From Pseudarthrobacter sp. NIBRBAC000502772 (GTDB taxonomy: Bacteria > Actinomycetota > Actinomycetes > Actinomycetales > Micrococcaceae), in contig NZ_CP041188.1 of assembly GCF_006517235.1 (NCBI RefSeq), forward strand, positions 496,001-560,000: DNA of 64,000 bases, read 5' to 3'. The stretch's first letter is position 1. The number at the start of each line of letters is the position of its first letter. Below the pieces are notes generated by a model. That model saw only the letters and a program-made list of their open reading frames with translations. It searched no databases and had not been told where the DNA came from. This document shows, one piece after another, positions 51,379-60,747 of this stretch. The position numbers were made by a program, and so were the translations under genes.

Positions 51379-53411
51379 TGAATGTCCTCCTCGACATTGA
51401 TAACTACTGCATCCAACGCCAAGAGCCCGTTGTGGGTCAGGCGGAGGGGATTAATTTCGATTTCAGCGACAGCCTCGTTGGAGACGAGTGCATCGCCGAG
51501 TCTGACCAAGAGGCCGGCCAGTTCAGACGTATCCAGCATCGGACCGGAACGGAAGCCATACAAGAGTTCGCGTGCCTGCAGCTCGGCGGGCATGCTTTCG
51601 GCTGCCCGCAGTGCAAGCGGCGCGGTTCGTATGGAGATGTCCGCGAAGACTTCGGCCGCGGTGCCGCCCAGCCCCAGAACCACGATCGGTCCGAAAACGG
51701 GATCACGTCGGACGCCCACGACAAGGTCGACGCCGGACGGCGCCATCGCCTCTACCAGGAACTCGCGGGCGCCGACGGCTTCGAGACCTGCCAGGGCCCG
51801 GTCCATCTCTTCCGCGGTCTTGACGCCAAGGTGTACGCCACCAATTTCCGTTTTGTGCAGGACGGTTGCGTCGAGCAGCTTCACTGCTACGGGACCGCCA
51901 AGCTCCGCCAGCGCTTCCTGGGCAGCGTCACGGGTGCTGCACACGCGCCGTTCGGGCGTGGCAATGCCAAGTGCACCGAGAAGTTCCTTGGAGCGGTTCT
52001 CATCCCACGGACCTTCCACATCCGGCCACGCTGGGGAGCCCTCAGCAGCCTGGGCCCTCTGGAATTGACCCCGGGCATCGTTCACCACGGCGGCGATACC
52101 GTGAGCCAACGAGGTTGGCCCCGTAATCAGCGGAAGGTTATGCTGTCGCGCCGACTTGCGGGCTCGCTCCAGGTCACCGTCGGGGCCGTCCACGCCAATG
52201 AGGAACGGCATCGTCTCCGCCGCGCCCGAATTGGCTACGGCCAGCGGGAGGTCGGTCACCGGTTCTGTCAGGCCGTAAAGCGCCACGAGGTCGATTGCCG
52301 GGTCCTGTGACACGGCGGCCACTATTTGCTCATAGCCGGGCCCGGGTCGGCCGGTGTCTACCGGATTTGCTTGGAACGTCAGCGGCGGGAGCAACGCGCC
52401 GATGGTGTCCTGGCTGCTCTGCGCGAGTCTCGGAAGCGTCACACCAGCGCTGTGCAGGGCATCGGCGATCAACAGGCCCGGTCCGGCCTGGCCGGTGATG
52501 AGGCCTACTCCGGGGTCCGCGGCCGGTTGCAGCCGGCGACCGGCCAGGGCGGTCACTGCGGCGACCAGTTGGTTCTCGTCATCGACGATTACCGCGCCCG
52601 CCTGCTGGAGTACCGATCGTGTGGTGCGCCAGGAGGTAGCCAAGGCGCCGGTGTGTGATTGGGCGAATTCGGACACATCGTTTCGGCCGACGACCAATGC
52701 AACGACGGGCTTGACCGCGCTCAGGCGTGAGACGGCGTCCACGAGGGCAGGTCCGTCCGAAACAGTTTCCAGATGCAGGGCTACTGCCTTGGTCTGATCA
52801 TCGGTGATGAGGTAGTCCAGCACGTCCGGTGCGGTGATGTCAGTTCCTGCTCCGATACCAGCGGCAAGGCTGACCCCTGCTCCGGAGCGCTGCAGATGAA
52901 ATGCCAGTACGTGATTAACTCCTCCGCTGGCTGCGACGACCGCTACCGAACCCGGCTCCAGTTCAGCGACACCCGGGACGAAGCTGGCGCGGAGGTTGCG
53001 GTGGGGAACGAAGAACCCGGACGTGTTGGGGCCAAGCAGCCTGATGCCGGTTTCCCGGACAGCGTACTCGACCTGGGACGCGAATTCGATGCCTGGACCG
53101 CCTGCTTCTGCGAAACCGCCGGCGCAGACCAGCGCTGCTTTGGCGCCGTTCGCGGCGCTGTCCCGCAGAGCCTGTGCCGTGGCAGCAGCGGGCACACACA
53201 GCACGGCGAGATCCGGGCCGCCGGGAATTGCTGCAGCAGCCTCGGCGATGCTGGTGTGCATTCCGTTTTCACCGCGGCTGTTAACCAGTTCCACTGGCGC
53301 CGGGTAGCTGGACAGTGATTGCGCCATGACGGCGCCGAGCTTTTCGGGGCTGGACGATGCCCCAACCACGATGATGCCGCGAGGGGCAAAGAGAGAGGAC
53401 AGGCTATGCAT
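51375..53411 (-). CDS. NDP-forming acyl-CoA synthetase (CoA-binding plus ATP-grasp)
   Basis: A 678-residue protein with an N-terminal CoA-binding domain (IIVVGASSSPEKLGAVMAQ), succinyl-CoA-ligase-like middle domains containing the phospho-His loop SHTGALATS, and a C-terminal ATP-grasp domain (GPVAVKLLDATVLHKTEIGG). Such enzymes make acyl-CoA with ADP and phosphate. Placed between the AMP ligase and the CoA-ester hydroxylase, it corresponds in position to SdgB and probably helps form salicylyl-CoA. The start at 53411 has GGAGGTTTCCC in front and overlaps the hydroxylase gene by 8 bp. Confidence 0.83.
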   Translation of the reverse strand: MHSLSSLFAPRGIIVVGASSSPEKLGAVMAQSLSSYPAPVELVNSRGENGMHTSIAEAAAAIPGGPDLAVLCVPAAATAQALRDSAANGAKAALVCAGGFAEAGGPGIEFASQVEYAVRETGIRLLGPNTSGFFVPHRNLRASFVPGVAELEPGSVAVVAASGGVNHVLAFHLQRSGAGVSLAAGIGAGTDITAPDVLDYLITDDQTKAVALHLETVSDGPALVDAVSRLSAVKPVVALVVGRNDVSEFAQSHTGALATSWRTTRSVLQQAGAVIVDDENQLVAAVTALAGRRLQPAADPGVGLITGQAGPGLLIADALHSAGVTLPRLAQSSQDTIGALLPPLTFQANPVDTGRPGPGYEQIVAAVSQDPAIDLVALYGLTEPVTDLPLAVANSGAAETMPFLIGVDGPDGDLERARKSARQHNLPLITGPTSLAHGIAAVVNDARGQFQRAQAAEGSPAWPDVEGPWDENRSKELLGALGIATPERRVCSTRDAAQEALAELGGPVAVKLLDATVLHKTEIGGVHLGVKTAEEMDRALAGLEAVGAREFLVEAMAPSGVDLVVGVRRDPVFGPIVVLGLGGTAAEVFADISIRTAPLALRAAESMPAELQARELLYGFRSGPMLDTSELAGLLVRLGDALVSNEAVAEIEINPLRLTHNGLLALDAVVINVEEDIQ

Positions 53412-54978
53412 GGGAAACCTCCACGGTGGCTGGAACAACGGCGTCCGCACGGCCGGACAGTACCAGCGTCAGGTTCGACGCCGGACCCCGGTCATCGACA
53501 ATGACGCTGGTGAGGCCGCGGCCCAGGCGGACTTCTTCCGAGAGCAGGATCCGGGTAAAGGGGTTTCCGCCCTGGATCACCACAGCGGCTGCTTCGGCGG
53601 GGATTTGCCCGAAGACATCTTTCAAGCCTTCTTCGTGGTTCGGTGCCGTGAGCAGCAGGCCGGTGCTTGCATCGGCCTGGGCCGGGTCGGTCACCAGGGC
53701 GAGGCTAGCGCCGTCGTTCTGCAACTCGACCTTGCCACTTTCGTGGGTCAGGGACAGCAGGCGGCCGTTGAACCGGGCAGGACCGGCAGACAACGGAGTT
53801 TCCAGCGGGGCCTTTCCGTGGCGGGTGAGCCAGTCCCGTTCTGCGGATTCAACCAGTTCCGGATCCCGCAGGCGGATCTTGTCGATGTCGATGCTGCGGG
53901 AGAAGAAATGGAAAGTGAACTGGGTGGGCTCGAAGGAGTCGTAATACCTGCCGAAATGTTCCCACCAGCTCAGTCCGCCGCGGGCCTGGTTCTGGATTTT
54001 GGCGACCTGGGGCTGGCGTTCGGCTTCGTAATTCGTGAACGCAGTCTCGAGGTCGTCCTGATGTGCAGCGACTTCACGGACCAGCGTGATGGCGTCTTCC
54101 ATGGCCATCTTGGTGCCGGAGCCGACAGAGAAGTGTGCCGTGTGGACGGCATCGCCCAGCAGAACGACGTTGCCCTTGTGCCAGGAACGGGTCCGGCGGG
54201 TCCGGAAGTTCGCCCAGCGCGAGCTGTTTGCCACGAGCGGCTGGCCGGCGATGTCCTCAGCGAACAGCTTTTCCAGGAACCGCTGCGTCTTCAGGTCAGA
54301 AGGTCCCGGGGGCTGGCTGACATCGAACTCGTCGAGTCCGGCTTTGCGCCAGGTCTCCTCGTCGGTTTCAACGATGAAGGTGCTCAGGTTCTCGCTGATC
54401 GGGTAACCATGGATCGCGAAGTTGCCGAATTCGCTCTTGCGGTGGAGAAAGGTCATGCCCTTGAAAAGGTGCGTGGTGCCGAACCAGATGAACTTGGCGG
54501 TGGCAGTTTCTGCCGTGTGGCCAAGGCTCTCGCCCAGCTGTTCGCGTGTTGATGAGTTGGCGCCGTCGGCCCCGACGATCAGGTCAAAACCGTCAAGCTG
54601 GGACAGGTCCGGCACGTACTGTCCGAACCGCATGTCGACGCCGGCTTCCGCGGCGCGTTCCTGCATCAGCTGCAGGAGCGTCTTCCGATAAATGGCTGCC
54701 ATGCCGTTTCCGGAAAACGACTTTTTTTCACCTTTGAGCCAGACTTCGATGTCGTCCCAATGCGTCCCGTGATCGCGCAGTCCGTCCCGGACCACAGGGT
54801 CCGCGTCATTGATCCGGTTCAGGGTCGCATCCGAGAAGACCACACCGAAGCCAAAGGCATCGGTGGCCTGGTTGCGTTCGAACAGCACAACCTCGGCGTC
54901 CGGAACGGTCTGCTTGAACAAGGTTGAGAAGAACAGTCCACCAGGACCGCCGCCAATGCAGGCTACGCGAAGTGCCAT
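53404..54978 (-). CDS. FAD-dependent monooxygenase, salicylyl-CoA 5-hydroxylase type
   Basis: A 524-residue group A flavoprotein hydroxylase. FAD motif LRVACIGGGPGGLFFSTLF at the N-terminus, then FERNQATDAFGFGVVFSD, which is typical of CoA-ester hydroxylases (SdgC, anthraniloyl-CoA monooxygenase N-domain), and GDAVHTAHFSVGSGTKMAMED near residue 280. It would hydroxylate salicylyl-CoA at C5 to gentisyl-CoA. ATG 54978 has AAGGTGG 5 bp upstream. It is the first gene of the seven-gene operon ending in adk. Confidence 0.85.
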   Translation of the reverse strand: MALRVACIGGGPGGLFFSTLFKQTVPDAEVVLFERNQATDAFGFGVVFSDATLNRINDADPVVRDGLRDHGTHWDDIEVWLKGEKKSFSGNGMAAIYRKTLLQLMQERAAEAGVDMRFGQYVPDLSQLDGFDLIVGADGANSSTREQLGESLGHTAETATAKFIWFGTTHLFKGMTFLHRKSEFGNFAIHGYPISENLSTFIVETDEETWRKAGLDEFDVSQPPGPSDLKTQRFLEKLFAEDIAGQPLVANSSRWANFRTRRTRSWHKGNVVLLGDAVHTAHFSVGSGTKMAMEDAITLVREVAAHQDDLETAFTNYEAERQPQVAKIQNQARGGLSWWEHFGRYYDSFEPTQFTFHFFSRSIDIDKIRLRDPELVESAERDWLTRHGKAPLETPLSAGPARFNGRLLSLTHESGKVELQNDGASLALVTDPAQADASTGLLLTAPNHEEGLKDVFGQIPAEAAAVVIQGGNPFTRILLSEEVRLGRGLTSVIVDDRGPASNLTLVLSGRADAVVPATVEVSHA

Positions 54979-55028
54979 CGATGCCACCTTCTAGGGATTG
55001 GGAATCATTGAGAGAGGTCTCGTAAACC

Positions 55029-55058
55029 ATTATGAAACTAATCCATGTAAGGCGTCAA
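55029..55058 (-). promoter_or_regulatory. Promoter of the salicylate operon
   Basis: On the minus strand TTGACG and CATAAT are 18 bp apart and end about 50 bp before the hydroxylase start. The -35 box lies between ATGTAA and TTACAT half-sites (17 bp apart), a likely regulator target. The upstream half-site overlaps the end of the paaX coding region. Confidence 0.65.
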
Positions 55059-55072
55059 GATTTTGTTACATA

Positions 55073-55921
55073 TCAGCCGGTTCTAAGTTCCTCTGCAACC
55101 TCTTCACCGGGGCCGACGGGTTCGCCGAGGATACTAGAGACGTAGTCAGTGGCCGCCCGGCCCAGTTGGCGGTGCACGGCGCCGAAAAGACGGTACGCTT
55201 CGTCGCTTGGCCAGCCGCGGGGCTGCAAATCCTTGGGCAGGTACGGATCGCGGAAGAGAAAGCGGCGGAAGTCGCCGATGATGCGCATGCGTTCCATGAG
55301 GGCCGTCCGCCCGTCCTTGGCGGCGTTGGAGGACTCATTGTCAAGGGCGGCGTAGGTCCGGATGAAGTGCTCGTAATCCTTTCCGAGCTGCTCTAAATCC
55401 CAGCACCGCGCGGCGAGGTCTCTGTCCTCCTCGCGGTCTCCCGTTCCGCACCATAGGGCGTCGACTTTTGCCTGGGGGTTCTCATCGGCAATCTGACGGA
55501 CCTCCGCCAGGAGGCTGTGGGGACTGAGCCAGGTGGAGGGCGAGAGTTGACCAAAGCCATGCCATGCGAGCTGCTTGCGCAATTGCTCACGGACTGCCCG
55601 TTCGGATTCGGGGACCTGGTAAATAGCCATCGTCCATTTGCCGTCCCATTCCTCATCCCGGCGGCGGAAGATTCGCTCACGCCCCTCATCAAGTATTTCC
55701 AGCATGTGTGGAGTGAGGGAGTAGACGGTCTCCCTGCCGACGCGCCGGGTGGTGAACCACCCTTCCTTGCGCAGCCTTGAGAGGTTGACGCGCACGGTAG
55801 CGGCCTCAATGTCAAAGACAGCGAGTAGTGCGGTGATGTCCGCGAGTTTTACCTCGCTGCCCGCGTACCGGAGATAGTCCCCGAAAAGGTCAAGGATGAG
55901 CGCTCTGGGTTTCCACTGCAC
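55073..55921 (-). CDS. PaaX-family transcriptional regulator
   Basis: A 282-residue protein with the PaaX winged-helix N-terminus (KPRALILDLFGDYLRY; VRVNLSRLRKEGWFTTRRVGRETVYSL), central domain (WTMAIYQVPESERAVREQLRKQLAWHGFGQLSP-type, shown as two parts) and C-terminal domain (RRFLFRDPYLPKDLQPRGWP). PaaX proteins repress aromatic-acid operons and respond to aryl-CoA esters; salicylyl-CoA or gentisyl-CoA is the natural guess here. GTG 55921 is chosen because TTGGAGGGG lies just upstream; the open frame continues 47 codons without conserved residues. Confidence 0.88.
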   Translation of the reverse strand: MQWKPRALILDLFGDYLRYAGSEVKLADITALLAVFDIEAATVRVNLSRLRKEGWFTTRRVGRETVYSLTPHMLEILDEGRERIFRRRDEEWDGKWTMAIYQVPESERAVREQLRKQLAWHGFGQLSPSTWLSPHSLLAEVRQIADENPQAKVDALWCGTGDREEDRDLAARCWDLEQLGKDYEHFIRTYAALDNESSNAAKDGRTALMERMRIIGDFRRFLFRDPYLPKDLQPRGWPSDEAYRLFGAVHRQLGRAATDYVSSILGEPVGPGEEVAEELRTG

Positions 55922-56051
55922 GGGACCCCTCCAAATCTGTCTGCCGCCCCCATTGGGGCCAGCTTGAGCGATGTGCAACAAGTATAAGTACGAGCAACAC
56001 ACTTCCGTTACGTCCGCGGGCCAGGGCATCCAGATATATGCAACACATCTA

Positions 56052-56079
56052 TTGACGGGCAACGAGTTAATGTTACATT
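56052..56079 (+). promoter_or_regulatory. Promoter of the AAHS transporter gene
   Basis: TTGACG and TACATT are 16 bp apart. The -10 region includes TGTTACAT, the same 8-mer that occurs at 55064-55071 in the salicylate operon promoter, so both may bind the same regulator. Confidence 0.5.
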
Positions 56080-56157
56080 TGATTGTGGGTCAGCTCACAA
56101 CAGCTCCCCAAAATCTCTGGACCAACCACAATGCCGTGTATCTCACCTGGAGTCCCA

Positions 56158-57516
56158 ATGGCTTTTCAATCGCCAGCCTCATCGCCGGCACGCCCCCGCA
56201 AATCTGCGGCCGCTGTCATTTTCCTTTGCTTCCTCGCCATCGTTTTCGACGGCTACGACCTGGTCGTCTACGGCGCCATCGTTCCCAAGCTCCTGGCTTA
56301 CGAGCCCTGGGGCCTCACCCCCGTACAAACCGGAGCCATCGGCAGCTACGCCCTGGCCGGGATGTTCATTGGGGCCATCCTCATCGGTTACCTCACGGAC
56401 ATCGTCGGGCGCCGGAAGATCATGATGGTATCCATCGCCGCCTTCTCGCTTCTGATGTTGCTGACCGCCTGGGCGCCGACTCCGGGACTGTTTGGACTTT
56501 TCCGGTTCCTGGCAGGTTTGGGCCTGGGCGGCGTTATTCCCACGGCCATCGCTTTGACAGTCGAATTCTCGAAATCGAACCGCCGCAACTTCAACAACGC
56601 CCTCATGTTCTCCGGGTATGCCGTGGGAGGCATCCTGGCCGCCCTGCTGTCGCTGGCCTTCCTGTCCTCCCTGGGATTCCAAGGAATGCTTGCCCTCGGC
56701 GGCATCCCCCTGGTGGCAGTCGTCCCTTTGCTCTTCAAATTTCTTCCGGAGTCCCCGGCGTACCTCGCAGCGAAAGGTGACAGGGAGGGCGCCCAGCGGA
56801 TCATCTCCGATTACGGCCTTGACCAACTCCCGCCCGCCCGCATCGAAGGAGACGCCCCGGAAAAGGGCCGATTCCGCACACTCCTCACCGGAAGACTGCT
56901 TGGGGCCATGATCCTCTTCTGCCTCGCCGGCATCTGCGGCCAGACACTGGTCTACGGCCTGAACACGTGGCTTCCCCAGCTGATGGTCATCGCCAAATAC
57001 TCCCTGGCCTCGTCCCTATCTTTCCTTCTCACGGTCAACATCGGAGCCGTCGTGGGCGTCCTTGTCTCCTCCCGCCTGGCCGATAAATTCGGTCCCCGCA
57101 AGGTCACCGCCACCGCGTTCGCATGTTCAGGTATAGCCCTTGTACTCATGGGAACCGGAATAATGCCCCTGCCCGCCATGTACTTCCTCGTCGGCGTGGT
57201 GGGCTTCGGCTCCGTGGGAGCCCAGATCCTCGTCAACGGGTTCGTAGCGACCTACTTCTCCGGAGCTACACGGGCCACAGCCCTGGGAATCACGCTGGGA
57301 ATCGGACGCATCGGCGCCGTTCTCGCCATCTCAGGCGGCGGAGTGCTGGTAGCAGCGAATCTGGGCAACTTCATCAACTTCTCCGTGTGGGCCATAGCAG
57401 CAGCCGTCGGCGTGATCGCGGTCATGACCGTACCTGGCCTTCCAACCGCTGTACCGACAAATGCAGAGGACAGAGGTGCTGCGAACAGTGTCGCCACCGA
57501 CGCTACGCCCCACTGA
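56158..57516 (+). CDS. MFS aromatic-acid:H+ symporter (AAHS family)
   Basis: A 452-residue, 12-helix transporter. The AAHS signature FDGYDLVVYGAIVPKLL is in the first helix, with the critical Asp pair, followed by GYLTDIVGRRKIMM. Members include PcaK, BenK and gentisate/salicylate carriers. ATG 56158 follows GGAGTCCC; the longer frame begins in the promoter. It is divergent from paaX and presumably imports salicylate or gentisate. Confidence 0.9.
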   Translation: MAFQSPASSPARPRKSAAAVIFLCFLAIVFDGYDLVVYGAIVPKLLAYEPWGLTPVQTGAIGSYALAGMFIGAILIGYLTDIVGRRKIMMVSIAAFSLLMLLTAWAPTPGLFGLFRFLAGLGLGGVIPTAIALTVEFSKSNRRNFNNALMFSGYAVGGILAALLSLAFLSSLGFQGMLALGGIPLVAVVPLLFKFLPESPAYLAAKGDREGAQRIISDYGLDQLPPARIEGDAPEKGRFRTLLTGRLLGAMILFCLAGICGQTLVYGLNTWLPQLMVIAKYSLASSLSFLLTVNIGAVVGVLVSSRLADKFGPRKVTATAFACSGIALVLMGTGIMPLPAMYFLVGVVGFGSVGAQILVNGFVATYFSGATRATALGITLGIGRIGAVLAISGGGVLVAANLGNFINFSVWAIAAAVGVIAVMTVPGLPTAVPTNAEDRGAANSVATDATPH

Positions 57517-57599
57517 TCACATGCCGGTTCATAAGTCTCCGCAAGGAATGCAAGCTTCGCCGTACCATCATCAAACCCGTGACAAAGGAGTCCCCCCAA

Positions 57600-58400
57600 G
57601 TGAAAACCCAAGAAATCAGTAACCACACGCTGGAATCGGCCGACGGCACGAGGATCGGATACCGCAGGCTCGGGACAGGCACTCCGATTGTCCTTGTCCA
57701 CGGAAGCATCTCCACCGGAGAACAGTGGCTGGCCGTGGCAGAGCAACTGGCCAGTAGCCACACCGTGTACGTCATGGATCGACGCGGCCGTGGCCTCAGC
57801 GCCGACGCCGACGACTACTCACTGCAAACGGAATCCGACGACATCAAGGCTATGCTCGCCGTGGCCGGTAAAGGCTCCGCCTTACTGGGGCACTCGTACG
57901 GAGCAATTTGCACGCTCGAAGCGGTGCGCACCGGAGCATCCGTCTCCTCACTGGTGCTCTACGAGCCCCCGTTGCCCGTGGATGCACCTACGGCCGGGGC
58001 TGCGCTGGGCGATTATGCGGCAGCTGTGGAGGCTGGGGACGGAGATGCAGCGATGCGGGTGGCCGCCAAGCATTTCCTGCGCATCACGCCCGAGGAAACC
58101 GAGGGTCTGGCTGCATCACCACTGTGGCCAGGCATGGTCGAACTCAGCCCAACGTGGACCCGCGAACTCACCGAAATCGATAAGACTGATGTCCTCATCG
58201 AGGAGTACAGCCAGCTCGACGTTCCGACACTATTGCTCGTCGGCGAGGTCAGTCCCACGCATCTGGTCGGTGCATCACGGCACCTCCAGCAGCGGCTGGC
58301 GAACGTGACGCACAAGATATTTCCTGGCCAGAACCACTTCGCCCACGTTATGGACCCCACCAGCGTCGCTGAGACAATCAACGCCTTCCTGGCTCGGTAA
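57600..58400 (+). CDS. Alpha/beta hydrolase
   Basis: A 266-residue alpha/beta-hydrolase with the oxyanion segment IVLVHGSISTGEQW, nucleophile elbow GHSYGA, and catalytic His in GQNHFAH; the acid is probably Asp/Glu near VGEVSPTH. GTG 57600 is preceded by AAAGGAG; another GTG at 57579 is possible. It lies 83 bp behind the AAHS transporter gene on the same strand. A thioesterase that releases gentisate from gentisyl-CoA is needed by the salicylate pathway and this is the only candidate nearby, but the sequence does not prove it. Confidence 0.83.
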   Translation: MKTQEISNHTLESADGTRIGYRRLGTGTPIVLVHGSISTGEQWLAVAEQLASSHTVYVMDRRGRGLSADADDYSLQTESDDIKAMLAVAGKGSALLGHSYGAICTLEAVRTGASVSSLVLYEPPLPVDAPTAGAALGDYAAAVEAGDGDAAMRVAAKHFLRITPEETEGLAASPLWPGMVELSPTWTRELTEIDKTDVLIEEYSQLDVPTLLLVGEVSPTHLVGASRHLQQRLANVTHKIFPGQNHFAHVMDPTSVAETINAFLAR

Positions 58401-59224
58401 GGCAATCACTGCGCTGATGAGAGCTCCCGTTCAGAAAGGACGAACGTTTCCGCACGCTGGAGTCGCGTCGTCATGTCCCGCTTCCCGGACCTGCAGCCTC
58501 GATGGCGCTGAGCTGGCAGGTCCTGGGCAGGGCCTCAATTGCTGAAGGACACTGGTGGCTGGACCTCCAGCTTCTCCCCGAGGCGGCAACCGAGTTCTCT
58601 GTAATCGACCGCCTCATGGGTGGCAGTCTGCTGCAGGGCCGTGACGGGAGCGAATACGGCGCCGGTTCCGCATATCCCCGCGGGACTCGAATGTCCGGGA
58701 GTGCAGCGACCCGGGGTGGCTGCCACTTTTCTGTCTCCCATGAACACCGTTTGCCGGGCACTCCCGCTTGTTTTCGGAAGCCGATAACCGGCCTTTCGTC
58801 AACCTAGGCAGGGGAGTGGGGCGTCTGGGCGCTATGTGGTCTGAAAGACTGAGGACCAGCGTTTATCGCTTTGGTCCAGGAACTTCGGGGCATCCCGGGT
58901 GGCGCAGCACTGACGGACGCCAGACCCAGGCAACGGACCCATGCCATCGCAGAGTCTGTCGCGGGAACCTGTGTCGTCAACTGCTGGCCCGGGACCCATC
59001 GGTCACGCTCGCCGCTCTTCTCTTTGAAGCCATACAGCTGTTGGAGACGGCGCGTGCCCGCTTTCCGGTGGTCACAGAAAATAACAGCCGCACCGACGAC
59101 GTGGCCTTGATGGAAACAAGGCTGGCCGGGCTGTCGGACCTAGGACATCTGGCGAACAACGCACCAGTTGCCGGGTACTGTTTGCCTCAGATGGTGCAGC
59201 GAAGCGCCTGAAATTGGGGGATTT
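58401..59224. other. Unassigned region between catabolic and accessory blocks
   Basis: 824 bp without a gene I can support. Frames of 70-150 codons exist on both strands, including 58768-59211 on the plus strand, but their composition is irregular, they lack ribosome-binding sites and overlap each other. The stretch may be degraded coding sequence at the boundary of the accessory region. Confidence 0.4.
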
Positions 59225-59995
59225 ATGAAATCGATACTTTCGGCTGCCTTCGGGCTAGCCACCTCGCTGGTTCTGGCCGGCTGCGCCTCGGGCGCTCCTC
59301 AGGCCTCCACGACGACATCGCCAACACCAACCAAGTCCGCTTCGGCCAGTCCCAAACCTTCGCCGACCAAAACAGTGACGCCTACGCCCACCCCGACTCC
59401 GTCCGGACTCAGGTACTCGCTGAGCTGCCGGACCGGCTCGGATGCCCCATCGGTGGCCATCACCAACTACAGGACCGCTTGGGCCCAGCCCTTCGACTCA
59501 TGCACAGTCTCCTCCGCTGCGGGGAATCCGTCGCCGGAAGAAAAAGCCGCAGGCACCGCCTCGGGCAGCACCTCGCCTGATGGCGCGAAGTACCTCTACA
59601 GTATTTGCAGCGAAACCACGGGGCACTACTTCGGTGGCACCGTCAGCGAAGGGCAGGCCAAGGAAATCGCCGCCGCCCTGATGCTGTGCCCTGACCACCC
59701 CAAACGTGCTGCGCTCGAGGCCAGTGCCGGGGCGGGTGTGTCCCTTGAAGCGGACCGCGCCAACGGAAAGCTGGTCTATTCGGGGAAGTATCTGGTCGGC
59801 AAGACTGCACAGCCGGGAACCTGGCAATCCCAAGGCGAATCGGTCGAGGACTGCTACTGGGAGGTCTCCGATGCCCAAGGAAACATCTTGGCCAACAACT
59901 TCATCAGCATCGCCCCGCAGTTCACGATTTACGTCCCGGCCACGGCTGCCGGATTCACGGTAGAAGGCTGCGGCTTCCGGTGGATCGGCGGATAG
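59225..59995 (+). CDS. Hypothetical lipoprotein with Thr/Pro/Ser-rich linker
   Basis: A 256-residue secreted protein. The signal peptide ends in the lipobox VLAGC (Cys20), followed by a 50-residue low-complexity linker of Thr, Ser, Pro and Lys and a globular C-terminal domain. That domain ends SGKYLVGKTAQPGTW, then DCYWEVSDAQGNILANNFIS, a pattern seen in actinobacterial surface proteins of unknown function. It probably sits on the outer face of the membrane. Possible partner of the next gene by proximity only. Confidence 0.75.
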   Translation: MKSILSAAFGLATSLVLAGCASGAPQASTTTSPTPTKSASASPKPSPTKTVTPTPTPTPSGLRYSLSCRTGSDAPSVAITNYRTAWAQPFDSCTVSSAAGNPSPEEKAAGTASGSTSPDGAKYLYSICSETTGHYFGGTVSEGQAKEIAAALMLCPDHPKRAALEASAGAGVSLEADRANGKLVYSGKYLVGKTAQPGTWQSQGESVEDCYWEVSDAQGNILANNFISIAPQFTIYVPATAAGFTVEGCGFRWIGG

Positions 59996-60000
59996 CCGCC

Positions 60001-60747
60001 ATGGCAACGACTGGGACTTCGCCCGACTCCGCCGTCGAGCATTTCGGGGAGCTCATCCGGCCAGGCAAGTACGGGCACCATCTGACCCGCGACATGTACG
60101 CGATGATGAACAAAAAGTCGTCGACCCGGATCCCGGAGTACCTGCTCACCGATGAGTTGCGAGCACTCCTGTCCAAGCATTACGAGGACGCCGAGATGAC
60201 CATTCATACTGACGAGTTCTGCAGCCGCCACCGGGAAATGGCCCTGGAGAACTTCGACCTGAACATGGCCTTCTTCGCCCAGCTACCGCATGAGTCCTTC
60301 GATGATGCCCTGGGCGAAATGCTGAGGAAGAACAAGCGTCTACGTCCGATCACCGACCTGAAAACCCTCGACGAAGAATGGGGCGTTTACGTGTTGGTGC
60401 TGGACGAGTACCGGCAGGCATATATCGGTCAGGCCTCCTGGGACATGCGTAAACGCATCAAGGCACACTGGAGCGGGACCAAGCAGTTCGACCGTTTGCT
60501 GTGGGGCGGCGTCGAGGAATCGGTCATGTCGATCGATTCGTTCCGCGCCCTGGACACGACACGCATCTTCGCTTCGCGCACCATCAACTACGACGCCCTG
60601 GAGACCAGGCTAGTGAACACTTTTCCGCCCGACTTTTTGCTGAACCGCATCGGCGGCGGAGAGGTCACCGGTCTGCGCGGGCTGTTCCTCTCTACCGAGA
60701 TGAAGCGGCGCCAACTGATCGCGGACGAGGCTGCCGACAACCTCTGA
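60001..60747 (+). CDS. GIY-YIG-like nuclease-fold protein
   Basis: A 248-residue soluble protein. The C-terminal half (about residues 125-240) has the GIY-YIG pattern as GVYVLVLDEYRQAYIGQA, with the following Arg in DMRKRIKAHW and an acidic/Asn-containing end (LETRLVNTFPPDFLLNR) where the family keeps Glu and Asn. The N-terminal half is helical and unknown. Its start is 5 bp after the lipoprotein stop. Nicking or restriction-like activity is plausible, as the conserved Tyr, Arg and Glu are present. Confidence 0.65.
   Translation: MATTGTSPDSAVEHFGELIRPGKYGHHLTRDMYAMMNKKSSTRIPEYLLTDELRALLSKHYEDAEMTIHTDEFCSRHREMALENFDLNMAFFAQLPHESFDDALGEMLRKNKRLRPITDLKTLDEEWGVYVLVLDEYRQAYIGQASWDMRKRIKAHWSGTKQFDRLLWGGVEESVMSIDSFRALDTTRIFASRTINYDALETRLVNTFPPDFLLNRIGGGEVTGLRGLFLSTEMKRRQLIADEAADNL

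Noticed and set aside
49684..51381. 565-codon plus-strand frame opposite the salicylate ligase gene
   Set aside because: It is antisense to an intact adenylating enzyme and has no family resemblance.
58768..59211. 147-codon frame in the unassigned 58.4-59.2 kb region
   Set aside because: No ribosome-binding site, irregular composition, and competing frames on both strands; I cannot support it as a gene.
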